36,016 bases of DNA from assembly GCA_002454415.1 (NCBI GenBank), contig DKIT01000067.1, forward strand, positions 38,045 through 74,060. The letters are read 5' to 3'. Below the pieces are notes generated by a model. That model was not told the origin of the DNA. It saw only the letters and a program-made list of their open reading frames with translations, and made no database searches. Position 1 is the stretch's first letter. Each line of letters starts with the position of its first letter. Positions 24,259-32,488 of the stretch are shown here, piece by piece. The translations under genes and the position numbers were made by a program. The stretch is from Sphingobacterium sp. UBA6711 (lineage in GTDB: Bacteria > Bacteroidota > Bacteroidia > Sphingobacteriales > Sphingobacteriaceae).

Positions 24259-25386
24259 TTAATCTTCTACAATAAATAGATCCGACATAATACGATCTGC
24301 TATCAATTTTCCTGCATCGGTCAATTTTAGTTTATCTTCCTCCACAATGAGACTTTTGTCTGCTAAAAATGGCGCAGACTCCAACAATATTCGATTTTTA
24401 ACAGATTGTCCAAATTTACGTTCCATATTATTTAAATCTAGCCCCCACATTGTTCTTAGTGAAGTCATAATGGATTCGTTGATTTGATCCAAAGTTGACA
24501 GCTCTTCAATCTCAAAGGGAAGTTGATTTGAATTGATGGATGTTATATATTTTGCATTGTTGGAGATGTTCCATGACCTTGAAACTCCATTAAATGAATG
24601 CGCAGAAGGGCCGATGCCAAGATAGTGTGTCCCTTTCCAATAATTTGTATTATGACGTGCGTAACGTTCATTTTGCGCAAAATTAGAGATTTCATATTGC
24701 TCATATCCCCTAGTTTTCAATGTATTAATTAGAAAACTCATTTGATCTGCCGCTTGATCTGGATTTATTGCCGGACTTAAACCTTTTTTGATAAAATGAT
24801 CCAAGGCCGTCTTACTTTCGACTGTCATGGAATAGGAAGAAATATGCGGGATCTCAAAATCAATCAGCTGTTGCATATTGTGTTGCCATTTCTCATCAGT
24901 TAATAGCGGATAACCATAGATGAGATCACATGTGATATTTTCGAATCCTGCATCTTGTACACGCATGATAGAAGCGACTGCCTCTTGTTGATTATGTGCT
25001 CTGTTCATCCATTTGAGATCCTCTTCAAAAAAAGACTGTATGCCTATACTGAATCGATTGACTGGCGTATTTCTAAGGCTATTCACTTTTGTGGCATTCA
25101 GATCGTCTGGATTTGCTTCCAAAGTAATTTCGGCCTGATTGGCAATATCGAAATGCTTGGCTATCGCATCAATGATCCGCATGATCTCTTCTGCTTCCAA
25201 TAGGGAAGGAGTTCCGCCACCAAAATAAATAGATTCAATTTTTTTATCTTCCAAATAAGGAGATCTAAGTTCAATTTCTCGCAACAGGGCAGTGATCATT
25301 TCGCTTTTGTATTGTAATGATGTGCTGAAATGAAAGTCACAGTAGTGGCAGGCCTGTTTGCAAAAGGGGATATGGACATAAATCAT
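24259..25386 (-). CDS. hemW: Radical SAM protein HemW (coproporphyrinogen III oxidase-like)
   Basis: HemW proteins are heme chaperones related to the anaerobic coproporphyrinogen oxidase HemN. From ATG 25386 (MIYVHIPFCKQ) the protein is 375 residues with the radical SAM cluster motif CKQACHYCDF (CxxxCxxC), glycine motif YFGGGTPSLL, ITLEANPDD, RFSIGIQSF, and the C-terminal HemN domain. The single-residue-spaced fourth cysteine that marks true HemN (CxxxCxxCxC) is absent, the fourth place being Phe, which favours HemW. The ATG at 25401 adds five residues but lies upstream of the -7 box. It is downstream of the M1 peptidase, separated by a terminator. Confidence 0.9.
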   Translation of the reverse strand: MIYVHIPFCKQACHYCDFHFSTSLQYKSEMITALLREIELRSPYLEDKKIESIYFGGGTPSLLEAEEIMRIIDAIAKHFDIANQAEITLEANPDDLNATKVNSLRNTPVNRFSIGIQSFFEEDLKWMNRAHNQQEAVASIMRVQDAGFENITCDLIYGYPLLTDEKWQHNMQQLIDFEIPHISSYSMTVESKTALDHFIKKGLSPAINPDQAADQMSFLINTLKTRGYEQYEISNFAQNERYARHNTNYWKGTHYLGIGPSAHSFNGVSRSWNISNNAKYITSINSNQLPFEIEELSTLDQINESIMTSLRTMWGLDLNNMERKFGQSVKNRILLESAPFLADKSLIVEEDKLKLTDAGKLIADRIMSDLFIVED

Positions 25387-25389
25387 AGA

Positions 25390-25397
25390 CAAATATA
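25390..25397 (-). promoter_or_regulatory. -7 box TATATTTG three bases before hemW
   Basis: Read leftward, TATATTTG (25397-25390) is followed by TCT and the ATG at 25386. It supports this ATG over 25401 and predicts a leaderless or near-leaderless mRNA. Confidence 0.4.
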
Positions 25398-25556
25398 CCA
25401 ATTAGTACCCTTCTTTTTACCAGGATTTATTTATGAAGTCGTCGGTAAAATTCGGCTGCAATGAAAGACTATCGAACTTGGGATCCATATTTTGAACTTA
25501 TTTTGAAGAATCGCTAGCGAAAGATTTGTGAAGAGGGCCAGGAAGATTTATATAGA

Positions 25557-25603
25557 AAACTGTTTCCAATCTGGACGTCTATTAAACGGATTGGAAACAG
25601 TTT
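25557..25603 (-). terminator. Terminator of the M1 peptidase gene
   Basis: A perfect 15-bp inverted repeat (AAACTGTTTCCAATC and its complement) with a 17-base loop lies about 53 bases after the stop codon. Read leftward it is followed by TTTTCTATAT. The remaining 250-base gap up to hemW has no convincing gene; a 23-codon leftward frame (25417-25488) starting MDPKFDSLSLQPN is noted only. Confidence 0.65.
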
Positions 25604-25655
25604 AGCTCAATAATCTGTGATAATGGATCTGATTTTCTCAGATGATCTTTGATTA

Positions 25656-27533
25656 TTATTTACTGAAACTATTGTTTGCTGAATCAATATCTGCCAATCG
25701 TAGCGAGGGATCTATCGTTACACTTTTAGGTGCTTTTGACACTTGAATTGTATAACTTGGATTAGTCCAAAACCAATCTTGAAGTACGGTCCGTTTAATA
25801 CCTTTATAGATCTCAAAATGTTCCTCTGGTTTTTCTCCACGCATCTCACGCAATGGAATATAAAATAACTCCTTACTTCCATCTGTATATTCTACCAATA
25901 CATCTAATGGCATGGCTAGATTTGATTTATTAGCCAATTGAATTTCTGTATCGGTCACTTTATCAATGGCATAATCAATTTGACGAGTCGTATTAATAAA
26001 CAAATTAAAATACCACTTCAGGTTTATTCCAGATACCTCTTCTGCAACACGTTTGAAATCATTTGGGGTCGGATGTTTAAATTTCCAGATATCATAAAAT
26101 TTCAAGAAAGTTTTCTCTAAATTTTCTTGACCAATAATATACCCCAATTGTTCGGCTAATACAGCCCCTTTGTTGTAAGCTTCGTTGCTATAACCATAAT
26201 TAGTGTTGTAGTAATCTGCTAATAGGCTCATGGGTTCTTCCTTGCCTGAAAGCGCCAGTTTGTAGTAAGCACGGTAGGCGTCTATCTGTGGATTGGATGC
26301 AATGGCGCCTCTCTTTTCAAAGATATGCTGCATAGCTAGTTCTTCTACGTAAGAAGTAAAACCTTCATCAAACCATTCGTCTACGGTTTCGTTGATGCCG
26401 AATAATTGTTGGTACCAAGAGTGGGCAGATTCATGAAATATAACTCCGACAAGACTTTTTAGATTACGTCCACCTGTGATAAGGGTAGCAGTACCATATT
26501 CCATTCCGCCATCTCCACCTTGGATAATGGTATAGGTAGGCCATGGGTACTTGCCAAATTTTACACTACAGAAATCAAAGAATTCGGTAGATAGGCCTAT
26601 TGCAGTCTTCCAATTTGAGATGACTTCTTTGTCTGTCGGTAAGAAAACCGTGTATACTTTTATCCCGTTTTTACTTGAAGCAGAATCGACGACAAACTTT
26701 GGATCTGCAGCCCATACAAAATCATGGATATTTTGAGCTTTATAGTGCCAAGTGGCTTTATTGTCGACTGCTTTTACTTTCGCTTTCTGTTGATAACCTT
26801 TGACATCCGATGGATTTTGAAGAACACCTGAGGCACCGACTACATAATTTTTGTTGAGGTGTATGGTAACGTCGAAATTACCAAAAGGTGCAATAAATTC
26901 ACGTCCTGTGTATTCATCCAAATGCCAGCCGAATTCATCAAATTGAGCCATTTTTGGATACCATTGTGCCATAGAAAGTGCCACGCCTTCCGCAGAATTT
27001 CGACCAGTTCGCCTAATTTGCTCTGGAACTTGAGCTGTCCATTCCATATTGAAACTTGCTGTTTCACCATCTTGGATCGCCGATGGTAAAGAGACTTCCA
27101 AGATCGTTCCATCTATCTTGAAAGAGGTATTGGCCCCGTTCATTGTCAAGCTCTTGATTTTTTGATAACCAATCTGATTGGCCTTGAGCTCGCCGATACG
27201 GCTCTGATATATCGGTTTTTCTTTTGTACCTAAATTTGTGACCATTCGTTTGTCGGGATCACTGATGTTTTTTAAGCGGTAATCCATCATTGATCCGGGT
27301 TGAAAAGCATTAAAATATAAGTGGAAATATACTTTGTTTAAAGCCTGCCCTGAATTATTACTGTATTTCAAGGTCATTTTTCCATCGTACTGATATGCTT
27401 TTTCATCTACGTTGACGTCCATGGTGTAGTCAACTTTCTGTTGCCAGAATCCTTTCCTTTGGGCCTTCGCCGCTGCCCCCCAAATATTTATTACACATAG
27501 AAGTGTAAAAAAGGATATAATTTTGATTTTCAT
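25656..27533 (-). CDS. M1-family zinc metallopeptidase, secreted
   Basis: The 625-residue protein has a signal peptide (about 1-23, ending WGAAAKAQ), an N-terminal beta-saddle, and the gluzincin catalytic core: GGMEYGTATL (exopeptidase motif, GxMEN-like), zinc motif HESAHSW (HExxH form) and, downstream, EWFDEGFTSYVEE with the third zinc ligand Glu. It resembles aminopeptidases N; in Bacteroidota many such proteins are periplasmic or surface exposed. There is no clear type IX secretion C-terminal domain, so it is probably periplasmic. It has its own -7 box and terminator. Confidence 0.92.
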   Translation of the reverse strand: MKIKIISFFTLLCVINIWGAAAKAQRKGFWQQKVDYTMDVNVDEKAYQYDGKMTLKYSNNSGQALNKVYFHLYFNAFQPGSMMDYRLKNISDPDKRMVTNLGTKEKPIYQSRIGELKANQIGYQKIKSLTMNGANTSFKIDGTILEVSLPSAIQDGETASFNMEWTAQVPEQIRRTGRNSAEGVALSMAQWYPKMAQFDEFGWHLDEYTGREFIAPFGNFDVTIHLNKNYVVGASGVLQNPSDVKGYQQKAKVKAVDNKATWHYKAQNIHDFVWAADPKFVVDSASSKNGIKVYTVFLPTDKEVISNWKTAIGLSTEFFDFCSVKFGKYPWPTYTIIQGGDGGMEYGTATLITGGRNLKSLVGVIFHESAHSWYQQLFGINETVDEWFDEGFTSYVEELAMQHIFEKRGAIASNPQIDAYRAYYKLALSGKEEPMSLLADYYNTNYGYSNEAYNKGAVLAEQLGYIIGQENLEKTFLKFYDIWKFKHPTPNDFKRVAEEVSGINLKWYFNLFINTTRQIDYAIDKVTDTEIQLANKSNLAMPLDVLVEYTDGSKELFYIPLREMRGEKPEEHFEIYKGIKRTVLQDWFWTNPSYTIQVSKAPKSVTIDPSLRLADIDSANNSFSK

Positions 27534-27537
27534 GCTC

Positions 27538-27545
27538 CAAAACTA
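27538..27545 (-). promoter_or_regulatory. -7 box TAGTTTTG four bases before the M1 peptidase
   Basis: Read leftward, TAGTTTTG (27545-27538) is followed by GAGC and ATG. No -33 TTG is found at 19-21 bases. A leaderless or near-leaderless transcript is predicted. Confidence 0.4.
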
Positions 27546-27694
27546 CAAAATTGTATTAATAAATGTCACTTAAACAAGGTTTCAGCGGTTAATGTCATCA
27601 AATCTTGACGAAAGCTTACATTCTACACGAGAATTGGCTTGGTTTTGGTAGGTAGGCTTATCTGTTGAGTTAAAAATCAATTTTACTATTTTTT

Positions 27695-28552
27695 ATGGAA
27701 AATCTATATTATAAGCCCTCGGGAAAGGCTCCAGCATTGGCATTAATTGGCTCTCTTGTGTTAGGTACTATCGGAGCCATTGTTCTCGCAATTGTCTATA
27801 TCGCGTTACAATGGTTTATTCCCATTATCTATTTCAATGTATTTATTACATTAGGCTTTGGTGCAGGAATATTTTTTGTGCTTAATTTTTGCTTCAAGCA
27901 ATGGAAATTAAGAAATAAAGGGCTTGCCATTTTGATTACGCTACTGATTGCATTCTTGGGATTTTATGCGCAGTGGGCTTTATTTGTTTCTTTAATGTAT
28001 AATGCCGAAGGAACAATGGGTGGAGATACCTGGGTAAAATCTTCTTTTAATTTAGAGGGTTTCAAAGCATTTTTCCTGCATCCATCATTTATTTGGCAAG
28101 CAATGCAGGATCTGAATGAAGTCGGAACCTTCACTTTGAAAAAAAGCCCGGTTTCTGGAGGTATGCTCTGGGCAGTTTGGGCGATTGAAATGGGTATTAT
28201 TTTAATCACACCCATAATATTGACACTTCGTGGTATTACGATTTACCCTTTTTCTGAAAAGGATGACGTATGGATGGCTAAACGAGCATTGCCCGGAAGG
28301 TTAAAATTTGTGGATGATAAAGAAGCGGTTGCGAGCTCTTTAGGTAATCATAATTTCGCCTATGTCTATGACCAGCTTTCCGATGAAGAAGAGCATTTCT
28401 CTTTTGCTACTGCCGAAATTTACGAGTCTGATACGGACGATCATCAGTACTTAACTATATATAACCATCAATTTGTCGAGAAGAAAGGTAAGATGGAGGA
28501 AAAAAAGGATGAGGTCATCGAATTTCTGCGTATTAATAGAAATAGTTTGTAG
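27695..28552 (+). CDS. Four-helix integral membrane protein of unknown function
   Basis: The 285-residue protein has hydrophobic segments at about 15-38, 42-66, 75-100 and 160-180, then a soluble C-terminal region (about 185-285) rich in acidic residues (DQLSDEEEHFSFA, YESDTDDHQYL). I recognise no domain or catalytic motif. The ATG at 27695 lies after a T-run. It is a single-gene unit between the divergent M1 peptidase and the convergent MBL/rhodanese gene. A cytoplasmic C-terminal tail is likely, from positive charges next to the last helix. Confidence 0.7.
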   Translation: MENLYYKPSGKAPALALIGSLVLGTIGAIVLAIVYIALQWFIPIIYFNVFITLGFGAGIFFVLNFCFKQWKLRNKGLAILITLLIAFLGFYAQWALFVSLMYNAEGTMGGDTWVKSSFNLEGFKAFFLHPSFIWQAMQDLNEVGTFTLKKSPVSGGMLWAVWAIEMGIILITPIILTLRGITIYPFSEKDDVWMAKRALPGRLKFVDDKEAVASSLGNHNFAYVYDQLSDEEEHFSFATAEIYESDTDDHQYLTIYNHQFVEKKGKMEEKKDEVIEFLRINRNSL

Positions 28553-28635
28553 CAAAAAAATAGATTCCACACAGGAGTTGGGATCATGGTGCTATACTTT
28601 CTATTGTCGGTAACTGTCAAATTTTTGATTAGATA

Positions 28636-28680
28636 TTACAATAAAGATCCCAGGATATTATTTTGGGATCTTTGTTGTAA
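28636..28680. terminator. Bidirectional terminator between the membrane protein and the sulfur operon
   Basis: Arms TTACAATAAAGATCCCA (28636-28652) and its complement (28664-28680) pair over 17 positions with one G-T pair, around an 11-base loop. It lies between convergent stops at 28552 and 28694 and can serve both. Confidence 0.75.
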
Positions 28681-28693
28681 TAAGTGTATGCAA

Positions 28694-30088
28694 TTATACT
28701 AATTTCCCCCCTTTGATTTTCCATTCATTGATGGAAGGACTGTATATGTTGACCTCTTTGATTCCATTTTTTGCCAATAGGGAAGCCGCTATAGTTGCCC
28801 GATCTCCAGATTGACAATGCAAGTAAAGCTGTTTGTTTGGGTCAATTCTATGAAGATTGTCTACAAGTGTTCCTACAAAGAGATGTGTTGCATGAGGTAA
28901 ATGTCCTTCTGCAAATTCGTTTGTATTGCGCACATCGAGTATTTGTGTGTCGGGTTTCTCCAATGCAGCTTTTATTTCCTCAAAATCGATGAGCTGTTGA
29001 TACTCTAGTGCAATCCCTAGATGCGGGATGGTATCCGGAGTAATATACCCAGCGACATTGTCCAGTCCAATGCGCATAAGCTTACGGGCAACATCATCCA
29101 ATTGACTTTCTTCAACAATAAGGATGAAAGGCTCTGTATAATTAAGTATCCAACCGGCCCAAGTATTAAACGTTTTGTTGTTCTGAATATTGATACTATT
29201 GGGGAGATATCCCTTGGCAAAGTCAAACTTATGTCGAGTATCTATTATCGTTGTTCCATTGTGGTATAAATCAACAAAGGCTTCATTGTTTAACCTGTTG
29301 TAGTGGGGTATTGTTGTTTGCACCGGCCGCGCTATTTTGTTGAGTTTTTTCATCATGGCAAAATAGCGTGGCGGCTCGGGCTGTCCTTCTAAAAGTTCTT
29401 TTACGAAAGCACTTTCGTTATTTTGATATTGAAGGGCCCAATTTCGTATTTTTTCATATCCAACCGTAGAACTAGGGACAGCGCCGAGGGCTTTTCCACA
29501 AGCAGATCCAGCACCATGTGCTGGCCATACTTGTATATGATCAGGTAGCGTTCGGAAGTACTTTAAGGACTGGAACATCTGATGAGCACCGATTTCTTTG
29601 GTTCCAACCAATCCAGCGGCATTTTCCAGTAGATCTGGACGCCCAATATCACCAACAAATACAAAATCCCCAGTGAAGATCATGACAGGTTCCATGGTGG
29701 CCGGTGTATCGATCAATACAAAACTAATACTCTCGGGTGTGTGCCCAGGCGTATGAACGACTCTAAAAATTAGATTTCCAACCTGAAACTGATCTCCATC
29801 CTTTAGTCCGATATGAGGAAATTCATATTGCCAATCCTCTCCGCCTTCATCGGATAGATAGGTTTGGGCACCAGTCAATGCACTTAATTCTAATGTGCCT
29901 GAGAGATAGTCGGCATGTATATGTGTTTCAGCGATATGTGTTATGGTTAGATTGTTCTTTTTTGCGATCTCCAGATAAGTATCTACATCTCTTTTAGGAT
30001 CAATGACAATAGCGACACCTTTGGCTTGGCAACCAACGATATAACTCGAATGTGCTAAAGATGATTCGAAAATGTGTTGAAAAAACAT
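28694..30088 (-). CDS. MBL-fold hydrolase with two rhodanese domains (persulfide dioxygenase-like)
   Basis: From ATG 30088 this is 464 residues. The N-terminal metallo-beta-lactamase part resembles ETHE1/persulfide dioxygenases: THIHADYLSG (H56, H58, D60), HTPGH (H116), and D141 in FTGDFVFVGDIGR, the expected iron ligands; the usual DH of HxHxDH is DY. Two rhodanese domains follow; the first (IDTRHKFDFAKGYLP) has no active-site cysteine, the second has LYLHCQSGDRA with a cysteine. It would oxidise sulfane sulfur to sulfite. An upstream ATG at 30271 gives a longer reading, but it overlaps the TauE gene and lacks similarity. It is last in the operon, 11 bases after the exporter. Confidence 0.88.
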   Translation of the reverse strand: MFFQHIFESSLAHSSYIVGCQAKGVAIVIDPKRDVDTYLEIAKKNNLTITHIAETHIHADYLSGTLELSALTGAQTYLSDEGGEDWQYEFPHIGLKDGDQFQVGNLIFRVVHTPGHTPESISFVLIDTPATMEPVMIFTGDFVFVGDIGRPDLLENAAGLVGTKEIGAHQMFQSLKYFRTLPDHIQVWPAHGAGSACGKALGAVPSSTVGYEKIRNWALQYQNNESAFVKELLEGQPEPPRYFAMMKKLNKIARPVQTTIPHYNRLNNEAFVDLYHNGTTIIDTRHKFDFAKGYLPNSINIQNNKTFNTWAGWILNYTEPFILIVEESQLDDVARKLMRIGLDNVAGYITPDTIPHLGIALEYQQLIDFEEIKAALEKPDTQILDVRNTNEFAEGHLPHATHLFVGTLVDNLHRIDPNKQLYLHCQSGDRATIAASLLAKNGIKEVNIYSPSINEWKIKGGKLV

Positions 30089-30099
30089 ACTATGTGATT

Positions 30100-30915
30100 T
30101 TAATGATTTACAAATTGAATGATTTCGAAGACAAAGATTAGAATGCCAATGCTGCTCAAAAAATACCCGAAGATATTCTTTAATTTTACTGCATCCAGCT
30201 TGTCCTTCCATTTGGAACCAATTTGGAGGCCTATTAAAGTGATTAACGTAAAGGTAGTTAATATAAACCAATCCATATGCTCCAAAAAATGATAATTAGC
30301 GATCAAACCAAATGAAGCGTTTAATCCGATGATGAATAACGATGTGGCAATAGCCTGTTTAAGGGGGATTCCCAATAATAATACCAAGGCTGGTACAATA
30401 ATAAATCCGCCACCAGCACCGACCAGGCCTGTCATGATCCCAACGAGTAATCCGACCAAAATGATTTTCAATAACTGTCTCAGTCCGCCCATAAAAGGGC
30501 TGATTTGAACTTGTTTGTTTCCTCGTACCATTGCCGTTGCAGAAATTAAAATCACGAGTGAGAATAATAACATGATGATATGGTTCCTGGAAATTTCTAT
30601 ACCCTCAATCTGGACCAATTCTGGTATAGCCACCAAAAGATAACGTTTCGTCAAATAGACGGAAATTAATGATGGAATGAGGAAAATTGCTGTAGTTTTT
30701 AAATCAATTTCACGTTTTTTGAGCGGAGAAATGGATCCCACTAGCGCTAATACCCCAATCGAAAAAAGGGAGTAATCAAGTGCAAACTGAGGTTCGATAT
30801 GAAAAATATAAACAAAGATTGGTAATGTTAGAATACTTCCGCCACTACCCATCAAACCCATTGACAGCCCGACCAAGACAGCTAATATAAAACCAGCTAT
30901 AAATATTAATTCCAT
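30100..30915 (-). CDS. TauE/SafE-family sulfite/anion exporter
   Basis: The 271-residue protein has about eight membrane helices with the family's two repeated glycine-rich motifs, SMGLMGSGGSILTLPI near residue 18 and TGLVGAGGGFIIVPAL near 160. TauE/SafE proteins export sulfite, sulfoacetate or related anions. Here it fits exporting the sulfite made by the MBL/rhodanese protein encoded next to it. It starts 80 bases after the second YeeE/YedE half. The start is ATG at 30915. Confidence 0.88.
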   Translation of the reverse strand: MELIFIAGFILAVLVGLSMGLMGSGGSILTLPIFVYIFHIEPQFALDYSLFSIGVLALVGSISPLKKREIDLKTTAIFLIPSLISVYLTKRYLLVAIPELVQIEGIEISRNHIIMLLFSLVILISATAMVRGNKQVQISPFMGGLRQLLKIILVGLLVGIMTGLVGAGGGFIIVPALVLLLGIPLKQAIATSLFIIGLNASFGLIANYHFLEHMDWFILTTFTLITLIGLQIGSKWKDKLDAVKLKNIFGYFLSSIGILIFVFEIIQFVNH

Positions 30916-30997
30916 TTTCTGTTCTTAAAATTTTGAATATTGGTACAGGTGTTAGATTCCCGATATCTAGGGTGTTTAATTATAAAGTATTTGGCGG

Positions 30998-31411
30998 TCA
31001 ATGTGGTAACTTATTTCGTAATATGCCATAAAGCCAAGTGCCCAATAAAGCAAAAAAGAGGACAATTCCGAGTGTCCAATAACCGGCACCAATTAAGGCA
31101 AATAAAGGTCCTGGGCAAGCACCTGTTAATGCCCATCCTAAACCAAATATTGTTCCTCCGACCAAATATCGCGTAATACTTCTGTCTTTGTCATGGAATG
31201 CTATTGTTTTTCGATTGTTATCTTTGACCTGTTTCCTTTTGATTATCTGTACGATAATAATTGCGGTTGTTAGGGCTGTTCCAATGATTCCATACATATG
31301 AAAGGATCTAAATTGAAACATTTCGTAGATTCTATACCATGATGCGGCCTCCGACTTGTACAAGATAATCCCGAACAGTATGCCGATGAATATAAATTTT
31401 AGTGCTTTCAT
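30998..31411 (-). CDS. YeeE/YedE-type transporter subunit, C-terminal half (DUF6691)
   Basis: The 137-residue protein has about four membrane helices and the conserved GLGWALTGACPGPLFALIG with an inner cysteine (about residue 93). YeeE of E. coli is a thiosulfate importer with conserved cysteines in a single chain; here the function appears to be divided between this gene and the one upstream. Its ATG directly follows the upstream TAA (31412-31414) with no gap, so the two must be translationally coupled. The substrate (thiosulfate or another reduced sulfur species) is inferred. Confidence 0.85.
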   Translation of the reverse strand: MKALKFIFIGILFGIILYKSEAASWYRIYEMFQFRSFHMYGIIGTALTTAIIIVQIIKRKQVKDNNRKTIAFHDKDRSITRYLVGGTIFGLGWALTGACPGPLFALIGAGYWTLGIVLFFALLGTWLYGILRNKLPH

Positions 31412-31972
31412 TTATGCAAAAATTAGTGGAAATAAGAAGTGAACCATGATGATTCCACCTACAAAAAAACCGATGACAGCAATCAAGGAAGGAAGCTGAA
31501 AATTGCTTAAACCTGAAATAGCATGACCTGAAGAACATCCGCCCGCATAACGTGTGCCGAATCCAATTAATATTCCACCGATGCTCAGAATTAAAAACTG
31601 AAATAGGGAACCATTAAAAGTAAAAATAGATTCGGGGAGGTAGCCCTGTATATGGTCGATGATGCCGAGCTCCTTAAGGTCTGTGATACTTTTTTCATTG
31701 ATTTTGGTAGGCATGCCATCGCTCAGAAAATAGTGGGCAATAAAACCACCGATCACTGTTCCAAGAACGACCAATAAATTCCATGCTTGGGACTTCCAGT
31801 CAAATCTAAAAAAAGAAGACGTTTTCCCGGCGCCTAGTACCGTGCACATGGTACGTAGATTATTGGACATGCCAAAATCTTTTCCCTGTTTCAACAAAAG
31901 GTACATGACTAGCGCAATCAAGGGGCCTGAAATATACCAGGGCCACGGTTGTTTGATGTATTCCAATAACAT
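31412..31972 (-). CDS. YeeE/YedE-type transporter subunit, N-terminal half
   Basis: From ATG 31972 (MLLEYIKQPWPW) the protein is 186 residues, about five membrane helices, with FGTRYAGGCSSGHAISGLS carrying the conserved pore cysteine, and a second cysteine in SNNLRTMCTVLG. The ATG at 32005 would add 11 residues, but it lies upstream of the predicted transcription start (near 31991), so I prefer 31972. It heads the leftward sulfur operon of four genes. A Crp/Fnr-like palindrome and a perfect -7 box precede it. Confidence 0.87.
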   Translation of the reverse strand: MLLEYIKQPWPWYISGPLIALVMYLLLKQGKDFGMSNNLRTMCTVLGAGKTSSFFRFDWKSQAWNLLVVLGTVIGGFIAHYFLSDGMPTKINEKSITDLKELGIIDHIQGYLPESIFTFNGSLFQFLILSIGGILIGFGTRYAGGCSSGHAISGLSNFQLPSLIAVIGFFVGGIIMVHFLFPLIFA

Positions 31973-31994
31973 AACAAAATTCTTATTTACGTTA

Positions 31995-32002
31995 CAAAGG
32001 TA
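31995..32002 (-). promoter_or_regulatory. -7 box TACCTTTG of the sulfur operon
   Basis: Read leftward, TACCTTTG (32002-31995) matches TAnnTTTG. No TTG occurs 19-21 bases upstream, so the promoter lacks a -33 element, as expected for an activator-dependent promoter. Predicted start about 31991, leader about 19 bases. Confidence 0.55.
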
Positions 32003-32024
32003 CATACTGCCTCAGCAAAAGCCT

Positions 32025-32038
32025 GTAACAAATGTTAC
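32025..32038. promoter_or_regulatory. Perfect palindrome GTAACA-AA-TGTTAC, candidate Crp/Fnr-type operator
   Basis: A 14-bp perfect palindrome (core TAAC-N4-GTTA) lies with its centre at 32031.5, about 41 bp upstream of the predicted start of the sulfur operon. This is the class II activator position for Crp/Fnr proteins. The protein that binds it is not encoded in the window. Confidence 0.5.
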
Positions 32039-32047
32039 CGAGGACGC

Positions 32048-32488
32048 TTACATATCATAATATTCGATGTTGGCTGCTTTTAAAGCCTCTGTTAGTAAGG
32101 GAAGATCGTCTTCTTTTTGAAATAATTTATTGCGCCAGGTCCGAAAGGCAGGACCTTTATTCTGGTTAATAATTATCAAATTTCCTCCAGATCGTTTTAG
32201 ATTACGTATGTGGGAAATATGATTCAACGAAAAAACAATCGTTTTCTTCGCATTGCTTATCTGAAGTGTATTATCATCCAAAACCCAAGTTGTTGACAAG
32301 GTAGAACATTTGATAGCCAGATATAATGCTAAAGGAACCATTAAAAGAGCAATGATAATCTTGAGGATTTCTTGTATGGGAACCTTAGACATCCCTACTC
32401 CAATCACAAAGATTGACACTAACAAAATCAACATGTATTTTCCACGATGTAATGTTGATAAGTGGAATATCTGTGGCTTACTCTTCAT
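32048..32488 (-). CDS. Small membrane protein of unknown function
   Basis: From ATG 32488 (MKSKPQIF) the protein is 146 residues; an upstream ATG at 32518 adds ten. It has two close hydrophobic segments (about 20-37 and 43-62) followed by a soluble C-terminal domain with beta strands (TTWVLDDNTLQI, KTIVFSLNHISHI), which resembles the PH-like/bPH domain layout of small bacterial membrane proteins. No catalytic residues are evident. It lies upstream of the sulfur operon in the same direction, and its stop at 32048 is just before the operator palindrome. I do not recognise it further. Confidence 0.65.
   Translation of the reverse strand: MKSKPQIFHLSTLHRGKYMLILLVSIFVIGVGMSKVPIQEILKIIIALLMVPLALYLAIKCSTLSTTWVLDDNTLQISNAKKTIVFSLNHISHIRNLKRSGGNLIIINQNKGPAFRTWRNKLFQKEDDLPLLTEALKAANIEYYDM

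Noticed and set aside
25417..25488. Leftward 23-codon frame MDPKFDSLSLQPN...KSW between hemW and the M1 terminator
   Set aside because: It looks protein-like but has no promoter box close by, no recognised homology, and an in-frame stop just upstream. Too short to support.
30089..30271. N-terminal extension of the MBL/rhodanese protein by 61 residues
   Set aside because: It overlaps the TauE/SafE gene in another frame, has no similarity to the family, and the family N-terminus (MFFQHIFESSLAHSSY) begins at 30088.
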